NCBI GenBank assembly: GCA_031270755.1 | Contig: JAISWV010000010.1 | Span: forward strand, 1 to 15,539 | Direction of reading: 5' to 3' | Source: Synergistaceae bacterium | GTDB lineage: Bacteria; Synergistota; Synergistia; Synergistales; Aminobacteriaceae | DNA: 15,539 nucleotides | Part shown: piece by piece, positions 6,675 to 14,561 of the stretch | Layout: every line of letters starts with the position of its first letter | Numbering within the stretch: the first letter of the stretch is position 1 | The notes under the pieces: model-generated | Seen by the model: the letters and a program-made list of their open reading frames with translations, nothing else | Told to the model about the DNA's origin: nothing | Databases searched by the model: none | Translations under genes and position numbers: made by a program

Positions 6675-7643
6675 TCAATTGTCGAGTATTTGCAAATAGA
6701 CCAACGTCTGGTTCAATAGCTGCCAAGCCACCTCGCCGAAAGTGATCGGGCCGTAGAAACCGCCTATGTTCTTGCCCTCCAAGCCTCCGTACAAGAAATT
6801 GAGAATGCAGTTGCAGGCAAATTCCGAATCTCTGTTCCTGATCTCGTCGATCTTGCCGTGAAAGGCTTCTACATAGTCGGGGATTTTTTCTGCGAAACGG
6901 TACTCTATGCCTTTGAATACGGGCGCGTAAAAGTTCACCGTGCCGCCTTCCACACTTTTGACGGAGATATTGATACCAGCCCCGGAGTAGTCCCCAACCA
7001 ATGGCAGTTTGATGTCGAGGTCGTTATGGGCAATATAATCGGCGAAGTCCGTTTCTTTCCCGTCCACAAAACACATTTTCGCCTTGAAGCCGTCCTCGGC
7101 GAAAGTGATGACCGGGCTTTTCGCATCGGTACTGAAGATATTCACTATGTTCAACTGCGCGATCTTGCCTTCGGGCAGGCTTATATGCAGTACCGCCGCT
7201 TTGTCGGTCAGTATTTCACCGAGAGCGCCGTTCACCGCCACCGGTGCCTGGTTCGTCGCCTCCAGGTTTGTGCCGGAGATCCAACCAACAATGTTTTTCA
7301 AAAAAATGTCTTCATAGTCCGCCGCGTTTTGAGCGTACTGCCTATGCACCTCACTGTCGAAGGGCAGTATGATGACAGAGAAGCCGTTATCGTAGGCGTC
7401 CTTTGCGATATTCGGCAGGGACCGCGCGTCGTAGGACGCAAATTTGTATTCGCTGAAATTCAGTTCCAGTACATCCACTGCGTCGTTCCTTACCTGTCCG
7501 CCGCTCTCATCCAAGAAATATTCTGTAGAGCCGCCTATCCAATTGCCTGCAGGCAACCTGCGCAGCAGGGCCTCGGCTCCGGAAACGTGCAGCAGCTTCT
7601 TTTCCGCAATCAGAGCGGCAGTCTGTTCAAATGTTTTCAGCAT
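6675..7643 (-). CDS. Conserved-looking hypothetical protein, last gene of the FIST/kinase operon
   Basis: A 322-residue soluble protein with no signal peptide or membrane segment. I cannot assign a function with confidence; it may belong to a DUF seen beside FIST-domain genes. Visible features: an N-terminal AEKKLLHVSGAEALLRRLPAGNWIGGSTEYFL segment, alternating hydrophobic strands (SVIILPF, AVLHISL, QLNIVNIFS), and a C-terminal CNCILNFLYGGLEG with a Cys-x-Cys, then a short FYGPITFGEVAWQLLNQTLVYL tail that looks like the repeated beta/helix ends of FIST_C-type domains. GGAGG precedes the ATG by 7 nt. Its first 7 nt overlap the stop region of the 78-residue gene (ATGCTGA), so the two are translationally coupled. 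Base composition looks less GC-rich than the metabolic genes nearby. Probably a partner or output of the FIST/kinase pair. Confidence 0.8.
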   Translation of the reverse strand: MLKTFEQTAALIAEKKLLHVSGAEALLRRLPAGNWIGGSTEYFLDESGGQVRNDAVDVLELNFSEYKFASYDARSLPNIAKDAYDNGFSVIILPFDSEVHRQYAQNAADYEDIFLKNIVGWISGTNLEATNQAPVAVNGALGEILTDKAAVLHISLPEGKIAQLNIVNIFSTDAKSPVITFAEDGFKAKMCFVDGKETDFADYIAHNDLDIKLPLVGDYSGAGINISVKSVEGGTVNFYAPVFKGIEYRFAEKIPDYVEAFHGKIDEIRNRDSEFACNCILNFLYGGLEGKNIGGFYGPITFGEVAWQLLNQTLVYLQILDN

Positions 7644-7862
7644 GGCTCATCCTCCTGTAATGATACTATCCAATCATAATCCGTCTTCATGACTGTCGCG
7701 AATTTTTCGAATATCACGTTCAATTCTGACGTGCATCTGCTGAGAACAACGGGCGTGGGAGTCCCCTTGTAGATCTTTTTCAGCCTCGTCAACGCCATAT
7801 TGAGCGCCAACTGTTTCAATTGTGGCTGCCCATTGTACTCGAGAAGCTTTTTCATCTGGGCG

Positions 7863-7876
<14 letters not shown>
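7637..7876 (-). CDS. Small 78-residue protein of the FIST/kinase operon
   Basis: The open frame extends upstream, but AAAGGAGG 8 nt before the ATG at 7876 fixes the start as [12 protein letters not shown], giving 78 residues. The protein is largely helical with a basic middle (TRLKKIYKG), two cysteines (one in [10 protein letters not shown], one C-terminal) and an acidic tail (SLQEDEPC). No known domain recognised. It overlaps the kinase gene by 14 nt and the following gene by 7 nt, so it is embedded in the operon and very likely co-expressed stoichiometrically. A size and position like this would suit an adaptor or phosphotransfer accessory, but there is no HPt-like histidine motif to support that. 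Confidence 0.8.
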
Positions 7877-10025
<2,149 letters not shown>

Positions 10026-10053
10026 GACCTCGTTCCTCCTCAATTGCGCGTCG

Positions 10054-11226
10054 CTACAGAATGCAGGCGATGATGGAATAGTTGTGGAAACGGTTGGTGA
10101 CGTCTCCCGCGCATACGGAGGTCGGGCAGATTTCTCCCCCCGCGTAAGCCAGCATAAACGGAGAATCCCCTTTGAGCTTTTCTTCGATCATCGCCGCCTC
10201 GATCAGAGGTTTCGCGCCGAACATCATGCGCCGCACGACGCAGGAGAAAATCAGCGTCGCCCGGCGATCGGGAATCGCTTTTATCTTTTCGATCAATTCC
10301 GCCGAGCCTTGCAAGATGTCTTCCGCAGTGGGATTGATCACGGTGAACACGGAATTTTGGTACATATAGCCGCGGCAGACCGCATCTCCGTTCTCAGTCA
10401 AATAGACGATCGCACGCACGACGGGAACGCCGTCGTAGTCGGCGCGCTTTCTGAAGTCGATGAGAATGGGGACGAACTGCAGGCCGTCGTCGAGCTTGCC
10501 GTCTTTCGCCAAGCCGATGTCCGCAAAATATTCATAGGTGGATACGCCGTTGATTTCACGCACGATGTTTTTTTCGCTCTTCGTAATCTCGCCGCTGTAA
10601 GGTGTCTTGCTGTGATCGTCCACTGTGGCGATGAGGAATCGCGGATTGACGGCGCCCGCCACGACGATGAAGGCCATCTTTGTCAGCGAAGCCTCGCCGT
10701 TGCATAGCGTTGCGCAGTTGTCGAACGCGATTGAATCGCTGATTGCCAGCATACCGAAAATCGGGACACCGGGACAGAGCTCCATGAGCGCTTCGACATA
10801 CGCATCCCCCGCGTTGTCGGCGATCAAAGGCGGAAACGCGAGGATCAGCTTGGGTTCGGGCAAGCGCCGCACCGCTTCCGTAAAGCTGGCGCGCGTCGGC
10901 GTAAGCGCGTCGTTGCCCGCGGCAATCTCCTCGGTCATGGCGACCGAGAAGAACACATCATCACCCGTCAGCACCAAGACGGTCAGCATCAGGATGCCGG
11001 ACTCGCCCTCCACCGCCTGCGTCATTGTAGTCGCGCCGGCGACGGGAAACGGCAAGGCCGCGCATACGGCCTCGTAGATACCCGAATCGATGTATTCCGG
11101 ATCGCACATGACAATGCCGACGGTGTGCTCCATAAGCGGAAAAGCTTCAAGTCCGGCTTTGATTTCTGCGACGGCGGCGTCCGCATCGTCAAGCTCATAG
11201 GTGTGCAACCCTATTGAACGCATCAT
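10054..11226 (-). CDS. FIST N/C domain sensory protein
   Basis: A 390-residue stand-alone FIST protein. The N-terminal FIST domain has [41 protein letters not shown] small-molecule-binding strands, and the C-terminal FIST_C ends with the typical [13 protein letters not shown] preceded by [15 protein letters not shown] is described as an intracellular sensor domain, thought to bind small ligands such as amino acids, often tied to histidine kinases. Here it is the first gene of an operon with a hybrid kinase that has its own PAS domain, so FIST may act in trans. AAAGGAG lies 9 nt upstream of ATG 11226; a second ATG follows immediately (11223). The transcript leader is about 160 nt and structured. 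No signal peptide or membrane segment. Confidence 0.92.
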   Translation of the reverse strand: MMRSIGLHTYELDDADAAVAEIKAGLEAFPLMEHTVGIVMCDPEYIDSGIYEAVCAALPFPVAGATTMTQAVEGESGILMLTVLVLTGDDVFFSVAMTEEIAAGNDALTPTRASFTEAVRRLPEPKLILAFPPLIADNAGDAYVEALMELCPGVPIFGMLAISDSIAFDNCATLCNGEASLTKMAFIVVAGAVNPRFLIATVDDHSKTPYSGEITKSEKNIVREINGVSTYEYFADIGLAKDGKLDDGLQFVPILIDFRKRADYDGVPVVRAIVYLTENGDAVCRGYMYQNSVFTVINPTAEDILQGSAELIEKIKAIPDRRATLIFSCVVRRMMFGAKPLIEAAMIEEKLKGDSPFMLAYAGGEICPTSVCAGDVTNRFHNYSIIACIL

Positions 11227-11295
11227 AGGTTTTTTCTCCTTTCGCGATTGAACAAACGAGAACAAATGTATACCTTTCGATAACCTGCCTCAGCA

Positions 11296-11339
11296 AGCGA
11301 AATTTTTACAAAAATAGATTCACTTCTATTTTTATCGCT
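11296..11339 (-). promoter_or_regulatory. Leader hairpin A of the FIST operon
   Basis: A perfect 9-bp stem, AAAAATAGA (11310-11318) with TCTATTTTT (11325-11333), is enclosed by an outer AGCGA/TCGCT stem (11296-11300 with 11335-11339). It lies 70-113 nt upstream of the FIST start, inside the predicted 5' leader. On the minus strand the inner stem ends in a T-rich arm, but the T's are inside the stem, so it is not a standard terminator. It could be regulatory RNA structure or a protein-binding site. Confidence 0.45.
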
Positions 11340-11359
11340 CACTGCGATTCCTGATCATG

Positions 11360-11389
11360 GGCAGTTAGGTAAAAAAAACCTGTCCTGCC
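11360..11389 (-). promoter_or_regulatory. Leader hairpin B / possible operator at the transcription start
   Basis: GGCAG (11360-11364) pairs with CTGCC (11385-11389), and AGGT (11367-11370) with ACCT (11378-11381), around a run of seven A's. This interrupted palindrome covers the predicted transcription start of the FIST operon (about 11387), a place suited to a repressor site or a 5'-end stem-loop. Function inferred from position only. Confidence 0.4.
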
Positions 11390-11393
11390 TGCT

Positions 11394-11422
11394 AATCTAG
11401 CACATTTACGAATATAATTCAA
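11394..11422 (-). promoter_or_regulatory. Sigma-70-type promoter of the FIST/kinase operon
   Basis: On the minus strand TTGAAT (-35, complement of 11417-11422) is followed after exactly 17 nt by TAGATT (-10, complement of 11394-11399), and the -10 is extended by a TGC directly before it. Start of transcription would be near 11387, giving a ~160-nt leader to the FIST ATG. Matches: four of six at -35, plus an extended -10. Confidence 0.55.
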
Positions 11423-11473
11423 CAAAACATAAAAATTCTCAATTTTTTCGGCAAGTTTTGAGGTATAAAGCCT

Positions 11474-11482
11474 TGCTATAAT
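11474..11482 (+). promoter_or_regulatory. Extended -10 promoter element, plus strand
   Basis: TGCTATAAT is a perfect extended -10 (TGn plus TATAAT). No good -35 is seen at 17 nt, though TTTTGA lies 15 nt upstream (11456-11461). It would start a plus-strand transcript near 11489, divergent from the FIST operon, leading into the gap that holds only the doubtful 45-codon ORF. It could drive a small RNA, a lost gene or a fortuitous transcript. Confidence 0.4.
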
Positions 11483-11611
11483 TGATTTTTATGCACAAAG
11501 ATACTCGAAATAACAAATTTTGTGATACCAAGCTCGTAAGTCCTTGATTTTGCTCTTCCCATTTTTACCATTTGGCGGAGATCGACAGGGCAGCGGACTC
11601 AGGGGTTTGTT

Positions 11612-11749
11612 ATGAGCATGGTTGTGTTTTTTCGCACGGCGACGTTGAACGGTTATGTTTACTTCTTACCTTCCAACAAAAGCAGCGAGCCATCGAGTAT
11701 CGGCGTAATTTTCTTGCCGAAACCGAATCCGAAGATGAGAAAAGGGTAA
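11612..11749 (+). CDS. Doubtful small ORF, 45 residues
   Basis: ATG at 11612 is preceded by AGGGG at a 6-nt spacing and lies about 120 nt after the extended -10 at 11474. The product begins MSMVVFFRTATLNGYVYFLP and ends in the basic KPNPKMRKG. It has no recognised domain. An overlapping frame (TTG 11572 to 11805) is longer but lacks a ribosome binding site. It may be a real small protein, the start of a decayed gene, or chance. Confidence 0.22.
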   Translation: MSMVVFFRTATLNGYVYFLPSNKSSEPSSIGVIFLPKPNPKMRKG

Positions 11750-11862
11750 GAGAAGCAGACATATCTGCAGCCGTTCCACTTGAGATTAGCAATAGGGAGT
11801 GTTGAATAGATAATGATATTGCGCAAAAAGCGTAAAAACCTCTGTTCAAAAAAAACTCGAAA

Positions 11863-11903
11863 GAGGCTTCCTTCGCATTTTCGCATTACGGCGAGGAAGC
11901 CTC
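11863..11903 (-). terminator. Intrinsic terminator of the sirtuin/CopZ/malic enzyme operon
   Basis: GAGGCTTCC (11863-11871) and GGAAGCCTC (11895-11903) form a perfect 9-bp stem, 50 nt past the malic enzyme stop. On the minus strand the stem is followed by TTTCGAG and then a run of eight T's (complement of 11848-11855). The 23-nt loop can itself fold through TCGC/GCGA. Confidence 0.75.
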
Positions 11904-11953
11904 GGCTTGGCGATTTTGACGATTAAACGATCGGCGGATCGCAATGCTGAAGG

Positions 11954-13138
11954 CTACAGCCTGGCGATTCCCGTTTTGCGCGCCGCCTCGGCCACAGCCT
12001 TTGCCACGGCGGGGACCACTCGGGGATCCAGCGCTCTCGGCAAAATGTACTCCGCGGTCAGCTCTTCGGCGCTGACCAGACCTGCCAGAGCGTAAGCCGC
12101 GGCCAGCTTCATCTCTTCGTTGACGCATTTCGCGCGGACGTCGAGGGCCCCTCTGAAGATCCCCGGAAACCCCAGGCAGTTGTTGACCTGGTTGGGGAAG
12201 TCGCTGCGTCCCGTGGCCACCACGGTGGCGCCCGCCGCCTTGGCTTCATCGGGGAAGATCTCCGGCGTGGGGTTGGCCATAGCGAAAAGGACCGAGTTCT
12301 TCGCCATAGTCTTCACCATGTCGCCCGTCACGGTGTTAGGAGCCGAAACGCCCATAAAGACGTCCGCGCCCTTCAGGACGTCGGCCAGGCTCCCCTTTTC
12401 TTTCCCGGGGTTGGTCGTGTCCGCCAGCTCGTCCTTGGACGAGTTCATGCCCGCGGTTCGTCCCTTGTAAATGGCCCCGCTGCGGTCGCACATGATGACG
12501 TTTTTGGCCCCTCCGGCGATCAGAAATTTGCAGATGGCCGTCCCCGCCGCGCCTGCGCCGTTCATGACGATCTTCACGTCCGCCAGCTTCTTGTCCACGA
12601 TTTTCAAGGCGTTGAAAAGCCCCGCGAAGGTGATGACCGCAGTGCCGTGCTGGTCGTCGTGAAAAACGGGAATATCGCATTTTGCCTGCAGCTTGCGCTC
12701 GATCTCGAAACAGCGCGGAGCGGATATGTCCTCCAGGTTGATGCCGCCCAGACCCGCCGTGAGAAGCCAGGATGTCTCCACGATCGTGTCTACGTCGTGG
12801 GTGCGCAGAGCCAAGGGAAAGGAATCGATGTCCGCGAAACGCTTGAAAAGGACGCTCTTGCCCTCCATGACGGGAAGCGACGCCTCCGGGCCGATGTCTC
12901 CCAAACCCAGCACCGCGCTACCGTCCGTGATCACGGCCACGGTGTTCCACTTGGAGGTCACCTCGTACACCGCGTCGGGATTCCGCACGATCTCCCGGCA
13001 CGGCTCCGCCACTCCGGGGGTGTAGGCCACGGAGAGGTCGTCCATGCTTTCCACCGGCATCTTGCTTCCCGTAAAAAGCTTCCCCTTGGAAGCACGATGG
13101 GCGGCCAGCGACTTGGCTGCGATATCCACGTTGCTCAT
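11954..13138 (-). CDS. Single-domain malic enzyme (malate dehydrogenase, oxaloacetate-decarboxylating)
   Basis: A 394-residue enzyme converting malate to pyruvate and CO2 with reduction of NAD(P). Seen in order: the catalytic-tyrosine region VAYTPGVAEPC (38-47), catalytic lysine in EGKSVLFKRFADIDSFPL (Lys94 region), metal ligands in NLEDISAP (Glu135/Asp136) and FHDDQHGTA (159-167), and the nucleotide-binding GAGAAGTA (194-201). It lacks the C-terminal phosphotransacetylase-like domain of E. coli MaeB (about 760 residues) and has the size of the compact bacterial malic enzymes. TAGGAGG precedes the ATG by 8 nt. It is the last gene of an operon with a sirtuin and a metal chaperone, followed by a clear terminator. 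Coenzyme preference cannot be read with certainty. Confidence 0.95.
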   Translation of the reverse strand: MSNVDIAAKSLAAHRASKGKLFTGSKMPVESMDDLSVAYTPGVAEPCREIVRNPDAVYEVTSKWNTVAVITDGSAVLGLGDIGPEASLPVMEGKSVLFKRFADIDSFPLALRTHDVDTIVETSWLLTAGLGGINLEDISAPRCFEIERKLQAKCDIPVFHDDQHGTAVITFAGLFNALKIVDKKLADVKIVMNGAGAAGTAICKFLIAGGAKNVIMCDRSGAIYKGRTAGMNSSKDELADTTNPGKEKGSLADVLKGADVFMGVSAPNTVTGDMVKTMAKNSVLFAMANPTPEIFPDEAKAAGATVVATGRSDFPNQVNNCLGFPGIFRGALDVRAKCVNEEMKLAAAYALAGLVSAEELTAEYILPRALDPRVVPAVAKAVAEAARKTGIARL

Positions 13139-13152
13139 TCAACAGTCCTCCT

Positions 13153-13174
13153 ACTTTAAAGTTACTTTAAAGTT
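13153..13174. repeat. Perfect 11-bp tandem duplication over the copZ-like stop codon
   Basis: ACTTTAAAGTT occurs twice in a row (13153-13163, 13164-13174), and each unit contains the palindrome ACTTTAAAGT. The duplication spans the 3' end of the chaperone gene. Reading through one copy ends ...LK-stop; without the duplication the frame would still end at a TAG, so the protein is unchanged. It looks like a recent slip or a paired palindromic site. Confidence 0.6.
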
Positions 13175-13356
13175 GCCGGATAACCCTCGTCATCGAGGAT
13201 TGCCGCGACTTTCTCCGGCGCGTCCGTATCCACCCGCACCTCTTTCACGTCCAGCGCGACCTCGTAGCCGGAAAATCCAGCCCCGTCCAGGGCTTTGGAA
13301 ATCGCTTTCACGCAGTGCTCGCAAGACATATCGGGAACGGAAAATACTTTTTTCAT
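13162..13356 (-). CDS. CopZ-like heavy-metal-associated domain protein
   Basis: A 64-residue single HMA domain. The metal site is MSCEHC (residues 10-15, Cys12 and Cys15), matching the GMxCxHC consensus with Asp-Met instead of Gly-Met. The ferredoxin-like order follows: helix CVKAISKALDG, strand YEVALDVKEVRVDT, helix EKVAAILDDEG, and the typical end YPATLK. Such proteins carry Cu(I), or sometimes other soft metals, to P-type ATPases or regulators; neither is in this window. AGGAGG precedes the ATG by 8 nt, right after the sirtuin stop, and the malic enzyme gene starts 23 nt downstream, so all three genes form one operon. The start and length match the family. Confidence 0.9.
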   Translation of the reverse strand: MKKVFSVPDMSCEHCVKAISKALDGAGFSGYEVALDVKEVRVDTDAPEKVAAILDDEGYPATLK

Positions 13357-13369
13357 GGAAAATTCCTCC

Positions 13370-14062
13370 TTAATTTGAGTTCAGAAGTATGTCGCGCATT
13401 TTCTCGACGCCCACGGTCGCCACTTCTTTGATGACGGTGAAATTGCGCGGCAACTGCATCGCCTCCGGCTTCGGGTCCACGAGAAACGCCCTCGCGTCAG
13501 AGCGCAGCGAGGTTGTCAGCCCCGCCGCGGGGTACACCACGAGAGACGACCCGATGACCGCGAAGATATCGGCTTCCCGGACCTGACGATCGGCCTCCGA
13601 AATCAAGGGGACGGCCTCGCCGAACCATACGATGTTGGGGCGCAATTGTGTTCCGTCCTCGCCCGTCTGTCCCCAGGCGATTTCTCCGTAGCCGATGTCG
13701 TAGACGCGCGTCTCGTCGCCGACGCTTCTCGCCTTCGTCAGCTCCCCGTGCAAATGCAAGACCTTCGTGCTGCCGGCCCGCTCGTGCAGGTCGTCAATGT
13801 TTTGGGTGACGATGGAGACGTCGAAATGCTCCTCCAACTCCGCCAATATTCTATGCGCTTTGTTGGGATGTATACCCGCCAACTGACGCCGCCGCTGGTT
13901 GTAAAATTCCAGCACCAGCTTGGGATCTTTCCTCCATCCGTCGATACTGGCGACCTCCATGACGTCGTATTGTTCCCAGAGCCCGTCGTTGTCCCGGAAT
14001 GTTTTCATTCCGCTTTCCGCGCTTATTCCCGAACCGGTCAAAACCACCAGCTTTTTCTTCAT
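13370..14062 (-). CDS. Sirtuin (SIR2) NAD-dependent protein deacylase, zinc-less type
   Basis: A 230-residue sirtuin that removes acyl groups from lysines using NAD+. NAD-binding motifs: GSGISAESG (10-18), TFR (21-23), TQNID (86-90), catalytic His105 in LHLHGEL, FGE (147-149), GSSLVVYPAA (171-180). FYNQRRRQ (53-60) gives Tyr54-x-x-Arg57, the pair that defines desuccinylase/demalonylase-type class III sirtuins (as in E. coli CobB and SIRT5). The small domain between HGEL and RPNIVWFGE (107-140) has no cysteine at all, so the usual four-Cys zinc site is missing; related zinc-less bacterial sirtuins exist. An in-frame ATG at 14074 would contain the GGAGG, so the ATG at 14062, just after it, is taken as start. 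First gene of an operon with the chaperone and malic enzyme. Confidence 0.93.
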   Translation of the reverse strand: MKKKLVVLTGSGISAESGMKTFRDNDGLWEQYDVMEVASIDGWRKDPKLVLEFYNQRRRQLAGIHPNKAHRILAELEEHFDVSIVTQNIDDLHERAGSTKVLHLHGELTKARSVGDETRVYDIGYGEIAWGQTGEDGTQLRPNIVWFGEAVPLISEADRQVREADIFAVIGSSLVVYPAAGLTTSLRSDARAFLVDPKPEAMQLPRNFTVIKEVATVGVEKMRDILLNSN

Positions 14063-14088
14063 ATACGCCTCCATAAGAGCATCGAATG

Positions 14089-14107
14089 CTGCCTAATACT
14101 GCCTAAT
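14089..14107. repeat. Direct repeat CTGCCTAAT x2 in divergent promoter region
   Basis: CTGCCTAAT at 14089-14097 and 14099-14107, a 10-bp period (one helical turn), between the sirtuin start and the divergent selenoprotein gene. Same-face repeats at this spacing suit a regulator site; no family is suggested by the sequence. Confidence 0.4.
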
Positions 14108-14118
14108 CCAATACTTCT

Positions 14119-14147
14119 TTCTTACACGTCCCGGCCCATGCTACAAT
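14119..14147 (+). promoter_or_regulatory. Promoter of the selenoprotein gene
   Basis: TGCTACAAT (14139-14147) is an extended -10, with a weak -35, TTCTTA (14119-14124), 17 nt upstream of TACAAT. Predicted start is near 14154, leaving a ~33-nt leader carrying AGAGGGTGG just before the ATG at 14187. This supports a transcript beginning upstream of the in-frame TGA. Confidence 0.5.
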
Positions 14148-14186
14148 AAAACTATTTCGAGAATTTGTAAAGAGGGTGGATTTTTT

Positions 14187-14561
14187 ATGGCGGATCGATT
14201 GGCGGCGCAATCGCCGGTACATCTGAAGGTCATCGTCGAGCAGGGTGCTTCGGGGGGCGGGTGAGCGTGCAGTTATTTTCGCTTGGAAGAGAAGGATTCT
14301 TTTCCTGACCGGCAGCGAGACAACCTTCATGGAGTGGAGGAACGCCTGAGCGCGTTGAACGAGCGTTACGGGGACCGGCTGACCGTTTCGGTCGTCAATC
14401 CCCGAAGCATCGCGGCGTTTATAGACAATATCCGCTACGGCGTGCGTCCCGGCGTGCCCGTTTGGGTTTTGGACCGCAAAAAAATTTACGAGGGACTGCC
14501 CGACCCAGCGACCCTGCAAAACACCATCGACGAGAAGATGGGCTTAGATCATAGCCTCTAA
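14187..14561 (+). CDS. Thioredoxin-fold selenoprotein (UGA read as selenocysteine)
   Basis: ATG at 14187 is preceded by GGGTGG at a 7-nt spacing. The frame runs 25 codons to TGA at 14262-14264, then stays open to TAA at 14559-14561. Read with Sec at residue 26 the product has 124 residues. It has the thioredoxin-like order: strand VHLKVIVEQG (11-20), a glycine turn, Sec26-Ala-Cys28 at the helix start, helix HGVEERLSALNERYG, strand LTVSVVN, helix IAAFIDNIRYG, then VRPGVPVWVLDRKKIYEGLPD with the cis-proline and last strands. A SECIS-like hairpin follows the TGA at the right distance. Conventional calling would start at TTG 14283, inside that hairpin and without a ribosome binding site, and would lose the active site. 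The first strand lying upstream of the TGA argues against a mere pseudogene. It is probably a redox enzyme; partner unknown. It overlaps the convergent speE gene by 18 nt. Confidence 0.75.
14279..14318 (+). promoter_or_regulatory. Bacterial SECIS element
   Basis: The upper stem pairs GGAAGAGA (14285-14292) with TCTTTTCC (14298-14305), eight pairs including one G-T. The apical loop is AGGAT (14293-14297) with G at its second and third positions. A lower stem TCGCT/AGCGA (14279-14283 with 14314-14318) adds five pairs across an internal loop. The apical loop begins 28 nt after the TGA, inside the roughly 16-37 nt range usual for bacterial SECIS elements, and a loop-proximal G is the usual SelB contact. 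Confidence 0.7.

Larger units (their letters stand above)
11423..11862. other. AT-rich intergenic gap with no confident gene
   Basis: About 440 nt between the FIST promoter and the malic-enzyme terminator. The left part is distinctly AT-rich. Several overlapping ORFs of 45-80 codons exist on both strands over 11570-11890, none with a recognisable domain. This pattern fits a degenerate gene or mobile-element scar, but I find no terminal repeats or transposase motif to prove it. Confidence 0.5.

Noticed and set aside
11570..11886. Insertion-sequence remnant
   Set aside because: No terminal inverted repeats, target duplication or transposase motif could be identified; kept only as a possibility for the gap.
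13153..13174. Tandem ACTTTAAAGTT as a CRISPR or iteron array
   Set aside because: Only two copies without spacers; a simple duplication.
14262..14264. The in-frame TGA as a nonsense mutation (pseudogene)
   Set aside because: The rest of the frame is intact on both sides, the Sec falls at the expected redox position, and a SECIS-like hairpin is at the right distance. It remains possible if the genome lacks Sec machinery.
14103..14519. 138-codon minus-strand ORF opposite the selenoprotein gene
   Set aside because: No ribosome binding site or recognisable domain, composition of an antisense shadow, and it conflicts with the thioredoxin-like frame on the plus strand.
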